A DNA stretch of 64,000 nucleotides from Arthrobacter agilis (GCF_002157505.1 NZ_NFSC01000028.1:62001-126000); one strand, 5' to 3'; positions 7,416 through 16,978 are shown, counted from the first letter of the stretch. Numbers and translations: made by a program. The notes: generated by a model from the sequence alone, not told the origin.

Positions 7416-8888
7416 CTAGCCTACGGCCCCTTCCATCTGCAGTTCGATCAGCCGGTTCAGCTCGAGCGCGTACTCCATGGGCAGCTCGCGTGCGATCGGC
7501 TCGATGAAGCCGCGCACGATCATGGCCATGGCCTCGTCCTCGGGGAGCCCGCGGGACATCAGGTAGAAGAGCTGCTCCTCGCTGACGCGCGAGACGGTGG
7601 CCTCGTGGCCCATGGTGACGTCGTCCTCGCGGATGTCCACGTACGGGTACGTGTCCGAGCGCGAGATGGTGTCGACCAGCAGCGCGTCACAGCGCACGGT
7701 GTTCGCCGAGTGCTTCGCCCCCTCGCGCACTTGGACGAGGCCGCGGTAGGCGGCACGTCCGCCGCCGCGCGCCACGGACTTGGAGATGATCGAGGACTTC
7801 GTGTTCGGCGCGATGTGCACCATCTTCGACCCGGTGTCCTGGTGCTGGCCCTCGCCCGCGAAGGCGATGGACAGCGTCTCGCCCTTGGCGTGCTCGCCGA
7901 CCAGGTACACGGCCGGGTACTTCATGGTGACCTTCGAGCCGATGTTGCCGTCGATCCACTCCATGGTCGCGCCCTCGTGCGCGATGGCGCGCTTGGTGAC
8001 GAGGTTGTACACGTTGTTCGACCAGTTCTGGATGGTGGTGTAGCGGACGCGGGCGCCCTTCTTCACCACGATCTCGACGACGGCGGAGTGCAGGGAGTCC
8101 GACGTGTAGATCGGGGCGGTGCAGCCCTCGATGTAGTGCACGTAGGAGTCCTCGTCCGCGATGATCAGCGTGCGCTCGAACTGGCCCATGTTCTCCGTGT
8201 TGATGCGGAAGTAGGCCTGCAGGGGGATCTCGACGTGGACGCCCTTGGGGACATACACGAACGAGCCGCCCGACCACACGGCCGTGTTGAGCGACGCGAA
8301 CTTGTTGTCGCCGACGGGGATGATCGTGCCGAAGTACTCCTTGAAGATCTCCGGGTGCTCACGCAGAGCGGTGTCCGTGTCGAGGAAGATGACGCCCTGG
8401 CGCTCGAGGTCCTCGCGGAGCTGGTGGTAGACCACCTCGGACTCGTACTGGGCGGCGACGCCGGACACGAGGCGCGCACGCTCCGCCTCGGGGATGCCGA
8501 GCTTCTCGTACGTGTTGCGGATGTCCTCGGGGAGGTCCTCCCACGTGTTCGCCTGCTTCTCCGTGGAGCGCACGAAGTACTTGATGTTGTCGAAGTCGAT
8601 GCCGGAGAGGTCTGCGCCCCAGGCGGGCATGGGCTTGCGGTCGAAGTACTTGAGGCCCTTCAGGCGCAGATCGAGCATCCACTCGGGCTCGTTCTTCTTC
8701 GCGGAGATGTCGCGGACGACTTCCTCGCTCAGCCCGCGGCGCGCGTTGTCGCTCGCCTCGTTCTTGTCGGCCCAGCCGTACTGGTAGGTGCCGATGCCCT
8801 CGAGTTCCGGGTTTTTCTCCAGGATGTCGCTGATCACCGACTCCGGCACTGCCGACGCAGCTGGCTTGCGGTCTACTTGATCCGTCAT
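7416..8888 (-). CDS. sufB: SufB, Fe-S cluster scaffold subunit
   Basis: This 490-aa scaffold protein is highly conserved. Examples are '[17 protein letters not shown]', '[19 protein letters not shown]', '[14 protein letters not shown]' with the functional cysteine, and '[21 protein letters not shown]'. Two ATGs lie in tandem at 8891 and 8888. The second is better spaced from AGGAAGG. Both overlap the sufR stop in an ATGATGA arrangement, so sufR and sufB are co-transcribed. Confidence 0.95.
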   Translation of the reverse strand: MTDQVDRKPAASAVPESVISDILEKNPELEGIGTYQYGWADKNEASDNARRGLSEEVVRDISAKKNEPEWMLDLRLKGLKYFDRKPMPAWGADLSGIDFDNIKYFVRSTEKQANTWEDLPEDIRNTYEKLGIPEAERARLVSGVAAQYESEVVYHQLREDLERQGVIFLDTDTALREHPEIFKEYFGTIIPVGDNKFASLNTAVWSGGSFVYVPKGVHVEIPLQAYFRINTENMGQFERTLIIADEDSYVHYIEGCTAPIYTSDSLHSAVVEIVVKKGARVRYTTIQNWSNNVYNLVTKRAIAHEGATMEWIDGNIGSKVTMKYPAVYLVGEHAKGETLSIAFAGEGQHQDTGSKMVHIAPNTKSSIISKSVARGGGRAAYRGLVQVREGAKHSANTVRCDALLVDTISRSDTYPYVDIREDDVTMGHEATVSRVSEEQLFYLMSRGLPEDEAMAMIVRGFIEPIARELPMEYALELNRLIELQMEGAVG

Positions 8889-9814
8889 CATGGCCTTCCT
8901 TGCTGATGGATGGATAACGTTGCTGGATTGCTGGGGGACGCGGCGTCCGCGGACGCCGGGACGGCGGTGGATCCGGATGCTGCCGGAGCCACCGTCGTCC
9001 TTCCCAGAGGTATGTGGGTGGTGCAGACGTGGCCGCCGCCGGCCAGCGTCGAGAGCCGGCGTACGTCGACGCCGAGCAGGCGGGCGAAGACACCGGTCTC
9101 CTGGTCGCAGAACGCAGGGAAGGCCGAGGCCAGTCCCTGGATCGGGCAGTGCCCCTGGCAGAGCTGGACGCTGAGCATCGCCGGACGGGCCGACGGGGTC
9201 GAGGGGGCTGAGGGGGTACGGACACCGCGCGCCTGCGGCATCCCGACGGTCTTGGTCGATCCGACGAATCCGTCGGTCGTCAGTGCGCCTGCCAATGCGT
9301 GGGCACGCGCCTCGAGGTCGGGGCCGGCGGCCTCGACGATCGGGCGGTAACGCTCCTCCATGCCGGAGAACCGGGTGCGTGCGAAGTCCTCGATGGCCTG
9401 GGGACCCGCGGCCTCACCGAGCTGCGTCAGTGCGGCGGTGGCGATGTCGAGGTAGTCGTTGCCCATCTTGCTCTGGCCGCGCCGGCTCAGGACGTAGCGG
9501 CGGGCGGGGCGGCCGGCACCCGTGGCGGAGCTCCGGACGCGCTTGACCTCGATGAGGCCGTCGGAGGAGAGGGCGTCGAGATGGCGGCGCATGGCGGCGG
9601 GCGTGAAGCCCAGGCTGTTCCCGAGTTCCGCGGCGCTCACCGGTCCCCGCTCGAGCACGGCCGACAGCACCCGGTCGCGGGTGCGCTCGTCAGGGTCCGG
9701 AGAGACGATCTGGGCCATCCGGTCAGCACGGCCGGCAGGGACCTCCGAAATGGTGCGGGTGCCCGGGGCGAGGCTGTCGTCCGCTGGAACGGCGGCACGG
9801 GGCGATGCAGTCAC
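8888..9814 (-). CDS. sufR: SufR-type winged-helix Fe-S regulator of the suf operon
   Basis: This 308-aa regulator has a winged-helix DNA-binding domain at about residues 45-110 ('[20 protein letters not shown]'). Its C-terminal domain holds candidate cluster ligands C219 and C223 in 'LCQGHCPIQ', plus C236 and C264. SufR homologues use such cysteines to hold an Fe-S cluster and repress suf when clusters are plentiful. I chose the GTG at 9814, which follows AGGA. The N-terminal 40 residues and the Ala/Pro-rich tail are low-complexity. Confidence 0.9.
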   Translation of the reverse strand: MTASPRAAVPADDSLAPGTRTISEVPAGRADRMAQIVSPDPDERTRDRVLSAVLERGPVSAAELGNSLGFTPAAMRRHLDALSSDGLIEVKRVRSSATGAGRPARRYVLSRRGQSKMGNDYLDIATAALTQLGEAAGPQAIEDFARTRFSGMEERYRPIVEAAGPDLEARAHALAGALTTDGFVGSTKTVGMPQARGVRTPSAPSTPSARPAMLSVQLCQGHCPIQGLASAFPAFCDQETGVFARLLGVDVRRLSTLAGGGHVCTTHIPLGRTTVAPAASGSTAVPASADAASPSNPATLSIHQQGRP

Positions 9815-9839
9815 AGTCCATTCCTCCCGTCGGCGACAA

Positions 9840-9901
9840 AATACACAACACAAGCATGACCTAATGTATTCCGCGCCACCACTTAGGCGAGGCTACCCAC
9901 T
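9840..9901 (-). promoter_or_regulatory. suf control region: AATACA/TGTATT inverted repeat and DtxR/IdeR-like box
   Basis: Upstream of sufR, AATACA (9840-9845) and TGTATT (9865-9870) form a 6-bp inverted repeat with a 19-nt spacer. Next to it, 9883-9901 matches the actinobacterial iron box TTAGGTTAGGCTAACCTAA at 13 of 19 positions, including TTAGG and AGGCTA. A leftward -10-like TACATT overlaps the TGTATT arm. These could be a SufR operator and a DtxR/IdeR site. Both assignments are by pattern only. Confidence 0.4.
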
Positions 9902-9931
9902 CGCAGCCCTCCGGCCTCCTACTACCTGACG

Positions 9932-9946
9932 TAGAATATTGGGGTG
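9932..9946 (+). promoter_or_regulatory. Leaderless promoter for the ABC exporter
   Basis: A -10-like TAGAAT (9932-9937) ends 6 nt before the GTG start at 9944, and no ribosome-binding site fits between them. A transcript starting at or beside the GTG is the simplest reading. No clear -35 element is visible. Confidence 0.45.
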
Positions 9947-10894
9947 CCGACAACTTCCCCCGCCCTCGAGATCGACGGCCTGATCAAGGATTTCGGTCCT
10001 GTCGGCTCCCTCGACGGCCGGATGGTGCGCGTGCTCGACGGCGTCAGCCTGAGCGCCTCGCACGGCGCGGTGACCGTGCTGCTCGGCGCCAATGGAGCTG
10101 GCAAGACGACGACGCTCGAGTGCGCCCAGGGGCTGCAGCGTGCCAACGGCGGCGTGGTGCGCCTCCTCGGCGAGGACCCCTACCGGGCGACGCCGCAGCT
10201 GCGTGCCCGGGTCGGCGTGATGCTGCAGGACGGCGGCCTCCCGCCGTCGGTCCGGCCGCTGGCACTGCTGCGCCATGTCGCCTCCATGTACAGCGCTCCC
10301 CTGCCCGTCGATGCGCTGGCCGAGCGCCTCGGTCTCGACGAGTTCGGTGCCGCCTCCATCCGCCGGCTGTCCGGAGGCCAGAAGCAGCGCCTGGCCCTGG
10401 CCTGTGCCCTGGTCGGACGGCCCGAGGTCGTCTTCCTCGACGAGCCGAGCGCCGGGCTGGATCCACAGTCCCGCTCGATCGTGTTCGACCTGATCCGGGA
10501 ACTCCGGGCGGACGGCCTCGCCGTCATCCTCACCACGCACCTGCTCGACGACGCGCAGAAGCTCGCCGACTACGTCTACATCATCGAGGGCGGCAGCACC
10601 GTCGCCGAGGGCACCGTCGCGGAGCTCACGGCCGACAAGGACGCCGACGGGATGCGTGAACTGCACTTCGAGACCGTGCCGGGCCTGACGCTTCCACCCG
10701 ACCTCCTCCCTCACCTGCACCAGCGCGAGCACGACCCGGGGCACTATGTCCTCCGCGGGCCACTGACTGCGGGCGACGTCGCGCGCCTGGCTGAGTGGTG
10801 GCACGCGTCCGGTGTGATGCCCACCGCGATCACGATGGCGCCCCGCTCACTGGAGGACGTCTTCCTCGACATCTCCGGACGGAGCATCCGATGA
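9944..10894 (+). CDS. ABC exporter ATP-binding protein
   Basis: This is a 316-aa DrrA/CcmA-like ATPase. The P-loop GANGAGKTT is at residues 48-56, the signature RLSGGQKQR near 140, Walker B 'VVFLDEPSAGLDP' near 164, and the H-loop 'TTHLLDD'. A C-terminal regulatory segment of about 80 residues follows, as in drug or lipid ABC-2 exporters. It overlaps the permease start by 4 nt, and ctaA follows. The sequence does not reveal the substrate. Confidence 0.88.
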   Translation: MPTTSPALEIDGLIKDFGPVGSLDGRMVRVLDGVSLSASHGAVTVLLGANGAGKTTTLECAQGLQRANGGVVRLLGEDPYRATPQLRARVGVMLQDGGLPPSVRPLALLRHVASMYSAPLPVDALAERLGLDEFGAASIRRLSGGQKQRLALACALVGRPEVVFLDEPSAGLDPQSRSIVFDLIRELRADGLAVILTTHLLDDAQKLADYVYIIEGGSTVAEGTVAELTADKDADGMRELHFETVPGLTLPPDLLPHLHQREHDPGHYVLRGPLTAGDVARLAEWWHASGVMPTAITMAPRSLEDVFLDISGRSIR

Positions 10895-11697
10895 CGACAG
10901 GCGCAGCGACCCCATCGCAGGGCATGCCGGGCGTGCCAGTCCCCGCGGCGACCGGGGGCACTGCCGCCTCCCTGCCGACCCGCGTCCTCCGCCATGGTGG
11001 ATACGAGGCCCTGGCGATGCTCCGTAACGGCGAGCAGCTCGTCCTGGCGATCGTCCTGCCGCTGCTGGCGCTCACGGCCCTCGTGATCACTCCGCTGCTC
11101 GATGCCTACGGGCCCAGCCGCATCGACATCGCCGCGCCGGGGGTCCTCGCCCTCTGCACGATGTCCACCGCCTTCACCGGACAGGGCATCGCCACCGGCT
11201 TCGACCGCCGGTACGGCGTGCTCCGCTTCCTCTCGACCACCCCGCTCGGCCGTTCCGGGCTGATCCTCGGCAAGGCGGTCGCCGTCGCCGTCGTGCTCGC
11301 CGTCCAGCTCGTCGTGATCGGCGGTGCGGCCGCGCTCCTGGGCTGGTCCCCGCGGGTCGAGGGCATCCTTCCCGCCGCCGTCCTCCTGCTGGTCGGCTCG
11401 GCGGCCTTCACTGCCCTGGGACTCCTCGTGGCGGGCACGCTCCGTCCTGAAGCCACCCTGGCCGTCACGAACCTTGTGTGGATCCTGCTGGCCGCTGCCG
11501 GCGGCGTAATCATCCCGGCGACGAGCCTGCCCGTTGCCGCCGAGCCGTTCATCTCCGTGCTGCCGTCCGCCGCCCTCGGCGACGGACTGCGCGGCGCCCT
11601 GGTGGACGGCATCCTCGACCCCGTCGCGTGCCTCGTCCTCCTCGCCTGGGCCGCGCTCGCCAGCCTGGCGGCCATCCGCTGGTTCAAATGGAGCTGA
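10891..11697 (+). CDS. ABC-2 type exporter permease
   Basis: This 268-aa integral membrane protein has about six hydrophobic helices after a 30-residue Gly/Pro-rich cytosolic leader. The layout fits ABC-2 permeases: 'GGYEALAMLRNGEQLVLAIVLPLL' for the first helix, then a central block of four helices. It is translationally coupled to the ATPase (ATGA overlap), and ctaA starts 4 nt after it. The pair may support cytochrome or heme-related export, but that is inferred only from position. Confidence 0.85.
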   Translation: MTTGAATPSQGMPGVPVPAATGGTAASLPTRVLRHGGYEALAMLRNGEQLVLAIVLPLLALTALVITPLLDAYGPSRIDIAAPGVLALCTMSTAFTGQGIATGFDRRYGVLRFLSTTPLGRSGLILGKAVAVAVVLAVQLVVIGGAAALLGWSPRVEGILPAAVLLLVGSAAFTALGLLVAGTLRPEATLAVTNLVWILLAAAGGVIIPATSLPVAAEPFISVLPSAALGDGLRGALVDGILDPVACLVLLAWAALASLAAIRWFKWS

Positions 11698-11701
11698 TGC
11701 C

Positions 11702-12673
11702 ATGACCCTCCCCTCGATCTCCCGCCTCACGGGCGCCCTCCCCCGCACCACGACGCCCCTCGTGCGCCGCCTGGCGATCGCCTCGCTCGTCTCGCAGATC
11801 GCCATCGTCGTGACCGGAGGCGCGGTCCGCCTCACGGCATCAGGCCTCGGCTGCCCGGAGTGGCCGCGCTGCACGCCGGACTCGATCGTCACCACCCCCG
11901 AGATGGGTTTCCACGGCGTGATCGAGTTCGGGAACAGGCTCCTGACCTTCGTCCTGGTTCTCATCGCCATCGCCATGATCGTCTCCGTGCTCGGGATGCG
12001 GCGGGAGCGCAGGGACCTGTTCCGGCTCTCCATCGGCCTCTTCCTCGGCATCCCGGCGCAGGCCGTCATCGGTGGCATCACCGTCTGGACCGGCCTGAAC
12101 CCGTGGGTCGTCGGCCTCCACTTCCTCGTGTCCATGGTCCTCGTCGCCCTGGCGACCGTGCTGGTCAATCGCGCGCGCCTCACGGCGGATCAGTACCGCG
12201 GCCACAGGGACCCTGCCGGGTCTCCGCTCCTGCGCCAGCTGCTCGTCACGGCGACGGTACTGACCTCGATCGCCGTCGTCCTCGGCGTCGTCGTCACCGG
12301 GTCCGGCCCGCACGCAGGCGACCACGGAGCTGCCCGGAACGGACTCGATTCCGACATCGTGACGCGCCTGCACGCCCTCCCGGTGTACCTGCTCGTCGCC
12401 ACGGTGGCTCTCGCCGTCCTGCTCGCCTACCGCTCGCAGGTCCACGAGAAGCTGCGCAGGGCGCTCGTCATCCTCGCCGCCGTCGTGCTGGCGCAGGGCG
12501 CCATCGGGTACACGCAGCACTTCCTGCACCTGCCCGTCGCCCTCGTGGCACTGCACATGCTCGGGGCGTCCCTGCTGATGGCTGCCGCGATCCACGCCCT
12601 CTACACCGGGACCACGCGGAAGCCGCTGCCGGGCACGACGGCCGGAACCAGGGTGCCGCAGGCCGTCTCCTAG
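11702..12673 (+). CDS. ctaA: Heme A synthase (COX15/CtaA)
   Basis: This 323-aa membrane enzyme converts heme O to heme A for cytochrome oxidase. It has about eight hydrophobic helices. Family marks include 'GGAVRLTASGLGCPEWPRC', with the paired loop cysteines C51 and C57, then 'HGVIEFGNRLLT' with Glu75, 'LHFLVSM', 'VTGSGPHAGD' and 'ALHMLGA'. Its start is 4 nt after the permease stop. The functional partner ctaB lies 12.5 kb away on the other strand, across an accessory region. Confidence 0.93.
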   Translation: MTLPSISRLTGALPRTTTPLVRRLAIASLVSQIAIVVTGGAVRLTASGLGCPEWPRCTPDSIVTTPEMGFHGVIEFGNRLLTFVLVLIAIAMIVSVLGMRRERRDLFRLSIGLFLGIPAQAVIGGITVWTGLNPWVVGLHFLVSMVLVALATVLVNRARLTADQYRGHRDPAGSPLLRQLLVTATVLTSIAVVLGVVVTGSGPHAGDHGAARNGLDSDIVTRLHALPVYLLVATVALAVLLAYRSQVHEKLRRALVILAAVVLAQGAIGYTQHFLHLPVALVALHMLGASLLMAAAIHALYTGTTRKPLPGTTAGTRVPQAVS

Positions 12674-12718
12674 GATCCGGTGCCGTGAAGGCCGCTGAAA
12701 CCGCCGGCGGCGAGTCGG

Positions 12719-13738
12719 CTAGGAGGCGGGATCGGCGGTACGTCCCGCCGCGCGGTGGCCGGCGGCTGCGGCACGGATGTCGCCCTCTTCATGCCCGCCC
12801 TTCTTCCCGAACGGCAGCGCTTTCATCAGCGGGTGCACGACAGCCAAGACGATGAGGCCCCAGGCGAGTCCGAGGACGGCCGAGCACAGGGTGTTGACGA
12901 GCCAGGCCAGGAAGCCGCCCACCACGGGGATTCCGGCGAAGGGGTGCTCGAGGACATGGACCAGGTCATACGGCGCGTGCCAGCCGAGGTCGTACGCCCC
13001 CTGCAGCATGATGTGGCCGCCTACCCACAGCATGGCGATCGTCCCGACGAAGGTTATCGCGGCCAGCACGGCGGGCATCCCCTTGACGAGCAGCTCGCCG
13101 AAGCGCTTGGAGCCCGCGGAGTCCTTGGTGGTGAGGTGCAGACCGATGTCGTCCATCTTGACGATGAGTGCGACGGCACCGTACACGAGCACGGTGATCG
13201 CGAGCGCTACGACGACCAGGATGAGCGCCCGGGCCCACAGGGACTCATCGGCAACCTCGGTCAGCGAAATGACCATGATCTCGCAGGACAGGATGAAGTC
13301 GGTGGTGATGGCGCCCTTGGTGACCTTGGCCTCCGCCTCCGGGCCCCGTTCGACAGCCGGTGCCTGCTCTGCCTCGTGGTGGCCGCGGAGCTTGTGCCAG
13401 ACCTTCTCCGCACCCTCGTAGCAGAGGTAGGTGCCGCCCAGCATGAGGATGAACGGGATGATCCCCGGGATGAAAGCGCTGACGAGCAGCAGCGCCGGCA
13501 GGATGAAGATCAGCTTGTTCCGGAGCGATCCCCAGAAGATGCGCTTGATCATCGGCAGTTCGCGGGAGGGGTCCGCCCCGGACACGTACTGCGGCGTCAC
13601 TGCGGCGTCATCGATCACCACTCCGGCGGCCTTGGCCCCCGCCTTCGCGGCTCCGGCAGCGACGTCGTCCACCGAGGCGGCCGCTATGCGGGCCAGGGCT
13701 GCGACGTCGTCCAGCAGGGCGACAAGACCGCCGCTCAC
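12719..13738 (-). CDS. DUF808 family membrane protein (YedI-like)
   Basis: This is a 339-aa membrane protein. It begins 'SGGLVALLDDVAALARIAAASVDDVAAGA', a strongly conserved DUF808 N-terminus, followed by about six hydrophobic helices and 'GGTYLCYEGAEKVWHK'. The function is unknown. The GTG at 13738 is chosen because the family starts at this point. A perfect leftward -10, TATAAT (13821-13816), lies 80 nt upstream, with no recognisable -35. The gene converges with ctaA and begins the accessory segment. Confidence 0.88.
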   Translation of the reverse strand: MSGGLVALLDDVAALARIAAASVDDVAAGAAKAGAKAAGVVIDDAAVTPQYVSGADPSRELPMIKRIFWGSLRNKLIFILPALLLVSAFIPGIIPFILMLGGTYLCYEGAEKVWHKLRGHHEAEQAPAVERGPEAEAKVTKGAITTDFILSCEIMVISLTEVADESLWARALILVVVALAITVLVYGAVALIVKMDDIGLHLTTKDSAGSKRFGELLVKGMPAVLAAITFVGTIAMLWVGGHIMLQGAYDLGWHAPYDLVHVLEHPFAGIPVVGGFLAWLVNTLCSAVLGLAWGLIVLAVVHPLMKALPFGKKGGHEEGDIRAAAAGHRAAGRTADPAS

Positions 13739-13914
13739 AGTCCGCCCCCGCACTGCCCGAGGGCGCACTGCTGGGGACTGAGGGCACGGTTGAGGCGCAT
13801 GATCGGCATGCTCGGATTATACGGTGGCAGGTAGCCCGCCGAGGGGCAGTCGCGCTCGTTCCCGGGGACGGCACCAGCCGCAGATGTGGTGGGACAACCC
13901 CGCCTGACGTCTGC

Positions 13915-14583
13915 CTAGTCCCCTGCAGGGATTTTCGGGAGGCGGGTTCTTCCCCGCAGAAAGGAGTGGGGTGGCAGCAGATTCCTGTGGTGCGTTTCGG
14001 CTCGTAGTCCGAGGTATGTACCGGTGACGATGAGTGCGGCGCCGAGGATTCCGGGAAGGGCGAGGGTCTCCTGTCCGATGGTGAGTCCGATAAGGACAGC
14101 CCAGATGGGTTCGGTTCCCATGAGGAGGCTGGCGCGTGAGGCGGAGGTCTGCTGGATGGCCCAGGTCTGGACGAGGAACGCGAAGACGCTGCAGGCAAGC
14201 CCGAGGTAGACCACCGCAGCCCACTCACCCGGGCCGAAGGTTCGCACAGCGGCGAGAACGCCGGAATGATCTGCGACGGTGTAGGCGATCGCGCAGAGCG
14301 CGCTCTGGACCAGGGTCAGATTCAGGGGGTTGACGACACGTCCTCGGGCGAGGGCGGACACCGCGGTGACGTGGACCGAGCGCACGACCGCCGCGGCGAG
14401 CATCAGGACATCCCCGGGGGTAGGTGTCGCGAACCCGTCTCCGGAGACGAGCAGGCACACGCCTACGACGGCGATCACGCCTGCGATGAACACCATGCGC
14501 GGCAGCTTCACACGGAAGGCGATGCTCTCGGTGACCGGGGTGAAGACGATGACCAGACTGATGATCAGGCCTGCGTTCGTGGA
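13915..14583 (-). pseudogene. EamA/DMT transporter, 5'-truncated
   Basis: The intact frame encodes 222 residues that align with the last three quarters of an EamA drug/metabolite exporter. 'STNAGLIISLVIVFTPVTESI' matches the third helix pair, and 'GTEPIWAVLIGLTIGQE' the conserved second-repeat motif. An in-frame TGA lies immediately upstream at 14586-14584. About 75-80 N-terminal residues and the promoter are missing. An internal GTG at 14511 could still start translation, but the product would lack half of the first repeat. The break coincides with the break in the facing LysR gene. Confidence 0.75.
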
Positions 14584-15377
14584 TCACCGCATTACAGCGC
14601 CGGGTCGAGGTGCCCCTGACAGAACGCAAGGGTCGGACCCTTGTCCTGACCGGCGCCGGGCAGGCACTGGCCGAGGCCGCGATGCAGATCAGTGTGGCGA
14701 TGAGCTCCGCCGAGCAGGCCGTGAACCGGTATGTGCAGGACCCCACCGCGACGGTGAGCATCTCTGCGTTCACCAGCGCCGGCCTGAGCTACTTCGGTCC
14801 GCTGCTCAGAGATTTGGCAGGCGAAGGGAATCCGCGGCTGGTCTGCCACGATCGTGATGTGGGACAGGAGGGCTTCCCTGCCCTGACAGCTGATTACGAC
14901 CTCGTCATAGCCCACCGCCTCGAGCACAGCGCACCCTGGCCGGCATCCATCACGGCGCTACCACTGGTGCGCGAACCCCTGGACGTCGCCGTGTCGTGTC
15001 AGCACCGCCTGGCCGGCCAACCCGCCGTCAGCGTCGCGGATCTGATCGATGAGCAGCGGGTGTCCGTCCAGGATGGATTTCCCCTCGTCGCCGCGCTGGA
15101 AAGTATCGTCGTCCACGCAGGCAGACCCCTCGACATCCGGCACCGGATCAACGAGTTCTTCGTTGCTGCTGCGATCGTCGCCGCCGGGCCGGCTGTTGCG
15201 CTGATGCCCCGCTACACCGCCGCGCCGCAACCCGGCAGCGGGATAGTCCTCAAACCACTCAGCGACCTGCACCTCGGTCGATGCGTCGACATCCTCTGCC
15301 GGCCTGAGGCACTGCACCGTACCGCCGTCCATAGAGTCGTCGACACTCTCCGCAAGAGTGCAGTCCCTACCAGCTAG
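14583..15377 (+). pseudogene. LysR-type regulator, missing its N-terminal helix-turn-helix
   Basis: The frame opens mid-domain with 'ITALQRRVEVPLTERKGRTLVLTGAG', which matches the second half of the LysR DNA-binding domain (ITALERRLGVPLFER-type). It then runs through a full substrate-binding domain to the stop. Roughly 30 residues, including the start and the first HTH helices, are absent. The remaining 264 codons have no internal stops. An ATG-less product could not bind DNA normally. A deletion probably fused the divergent regulator and transporter genes. Confidence 0.75.
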
Positions 15378-15404
15378 GCGTCCTGCAGGAGGGTCGCCCT
15401 GCGG

Positions 15405-15842
15405 TCAGTTCTTGTTCAGCTCCTCGGCGAGCATGACGATGATGCCGCTGGGGCCGCGGACATAGGTGAGCTTGTAGACGTCCCCGTAGGTCGCCACGCC
15501 GCGCAGCGGGTGGCAGCCGTGTTTCGCGGCGATCTCGAGGGCCTCGTCGATGTCATCGACCGAGAAGGCGACACGGTGCATGCCGATCTCGTTGGGACGG
15601 GTGGGTTCCGTCTCGATCGCTTCGGGGTGAAGGTACTCGAAGAGCTCGAGACGACCGTGGCCGTCCGGCGTCTGGAGCATGGCGATGTGGGCTTGGTTGC
15701 CGTCGAGGCCGACGGCGGTGTCGGCCCATTCTCCGCTGACCGTGTCACGGCCGAGGACGGTGAGCCCGAGGTCGGTGAAGAAAGCGATCGCCGCTTCGAG
15801 GTCTTGGACCGCGATGCCTACATTCTCGAGTTTGATGGGCAT
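15405..15842 (-). CDS. VOC family protein (methylmalonyl-CoA epimerase/glyoxalase-like)
   Basis: This 145-aa protein has two beta-alpha-beta-beta-beta modules of the vicinal-oxygen-chelate fold: 'LENVGIAVQDLEAAIAFFTDLGL' and 'MHRVAFSVDDIDEALEIAAKHGC'. A metal-binding pattern (His in 'NQAHIAML', Glu in 'LELFEY', His in 'GMHRVAF') is plausible. The substrate is unknown. A GTG nine bases upstream is an alternative start. It converges with the LysR remnant. Confidence 0.85.
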   Translation of the reverse strand: MPIKLENVGIAVQDLEAAIAFFTDLGLTVLGRDTVSGEWADTAVGLDGNQAHIAMLQTPDGHGRLELFEYLHPEAIETEPTRPNEIGMHRVAFSVDDIDEALEIAAKHGCHPLRGVATYGDVYKLTYVRGPSGIIVMLAEELNKN

Positions 15843-15902
15843 GCGGCCCACGCTACCAAGGAGCGACCTCTTCGGGGACCGAGCTGCCGGTTCTGGCTAT
15901 CA

Positions 15903-16877
15903 TCACGGTGCGGAACGCGTGCCCGCGTCCGTACTCGCCCCCGACGTCGAAACGAAGGTCCAGTCGAATGACCCGTCGTCGCGGAGTGTCAATCGAAGGT
16001 ACCCGTGAGTGTCGCTGAACCGTTTCTCGATGTACGACGGACGGCTGGTGAAGGAGCGGAGGCCGATGCCTCCCGTGGAGACCTGGAACGCTGTCATCCC
16101 GTCACTGACGCATTCGTCAACGTTGTTCACCGGACATGACCGTTCGTAGTTGTGTTGTGACCCCGACAGGGTCAGGCGCACCCGGTGCTTCCACATCACG
16201 TCGATCCACGGCTTGTGGTCAGTGGCCCGCTCATGGCCGTCCGTGTTCGATGTGAAGTACGGTTCGTGGTAGGCGACCGCCAGGTGCTTTCCCGCCGCCC
16301 GGGCAGCAGCGAGGTCCTCGTCCAGCCACTCCGTCACCTCCCGGGCCTTCGCGGAATCGTACTGCCAGAGCGCCGACGACAGGAACGCGAAGTGCCAGTT
16401 CCCGAAGTCCTTCGAATACGGCTTCCCGTTGCCGATGAACCCGCGCTGCTCGTTGATGGCAGCCTTCGCCGTGGACCCTGGGCACTGGCCGTTCATGAAG
16501 TTGTCGAGGTCTTCGTTGCGCCCGGGTTTCCAGTCGTGGTTGGGGGCGGACACCCAGTACAACTTGGGCATCGTGCCTCCCCACAGCTCCGTCCAGTAGT
16601 CCACGTAGTCGGCGCAGTACGCGGTGTCGTACTGGAAGTCCCCGAGCCCCAGGAATGCGTCGATCTCGTCGTTCTCCACGAGCCGGGTGATCGCCGCACC
16701 GTTCCGGCCGGACGGGCTATCAGGATCATCGGTCCTGGCACCATTCATGTCACCGACAGCAGCAATCCGAACATCGCCCGAAGGGGGAAAGCAACCGGTG
16801 ACGGAGACCGCCAGGAGCGCCGCGACGAGTGCGGCCGCTTTCCGGAAGGATCTTGGACGACGACGTGCTGACTGCAC
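15903..16877 (-). CDS. Lipoprotein metallophosphoesterase
   Basis: This 324-aa protein starts with a twin-Arg-like basic stretch, a hydrophobic core and the lipobox V26-T-G-C29, so it is probably anchored outside the membrane. Phosphoesterase metal motifs appear in order: GD at 42-43, 'GLGDFQYD' with D80, N113-H114-D115, 'YHEPYF' and 'GSQHNYER'. It resembles purple-acid-phosphatase-like domains of secreted actinobacterial proteins. The substrate is unknown. The GTG start has only a weak ribosome site. It diverges from the surface lipoprotein gene. Confidence 0.85.
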   Translation of the reverse strand: MQSARRRPRSFRKAAALVAALLAVSVTGCFPPSGDVRIAAVGDMNGARTDDPDSPSGRNGAAITRLVENDEIDAFLGLGDFQYDTAYCADYVDYWTELWGGTMPKLYWVSAPNHDWKPGRNEDLDNFMNGQCPGSTAKAAINEQRGFIGNGKPYSKDFGNWHFAFLSSALWQYDSAKAREVTEWLDEDLAAARAAGKHLAVAYHEPYFTSNTDGHERATDHKPWIDVMWKHRVRLTLSGSQHNYERSCPVNNVDECVSDGMTAFQVSTGGIGLRSFTSRPSYIEKRFSDTHGYLRLTLRDDGSFDWTFVSTSGASTDAGTRSAP

Positions 16878-16950
16878 CCGATAACCCCCATGGAAACAGG
16901 ATCACCGCCCGCCTCGGAAGGTGGGCGGCAACCTCTGGTGGTACGGAACC

Positions 16951-16978
16951 GGCTCAGCAGCGGCTGCGCTGCTGAGCC
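16951..16978. repeat. Perfect 11-bp inverted repeat (stem-loop)
   Basis: GGCTCAGCAGC (16951-16961) and GCTGCTGAGCC (16968-16978) flank a 6-nt loop, GGCTGC. There is no T tract on either side. It lies about 75 nt upstream of the phosphoesterase start, so it could be a leader hairpin or an end of a lost mobile element. Confidence 0.7.

Noticed and set aside
16951..16978. tRNA gene or rho-independent terminator
   Set aside because: There is no cloverleaf, no CCA-proximal acceptor pairing and no T tract. It is a simple 11-bp hairpin.
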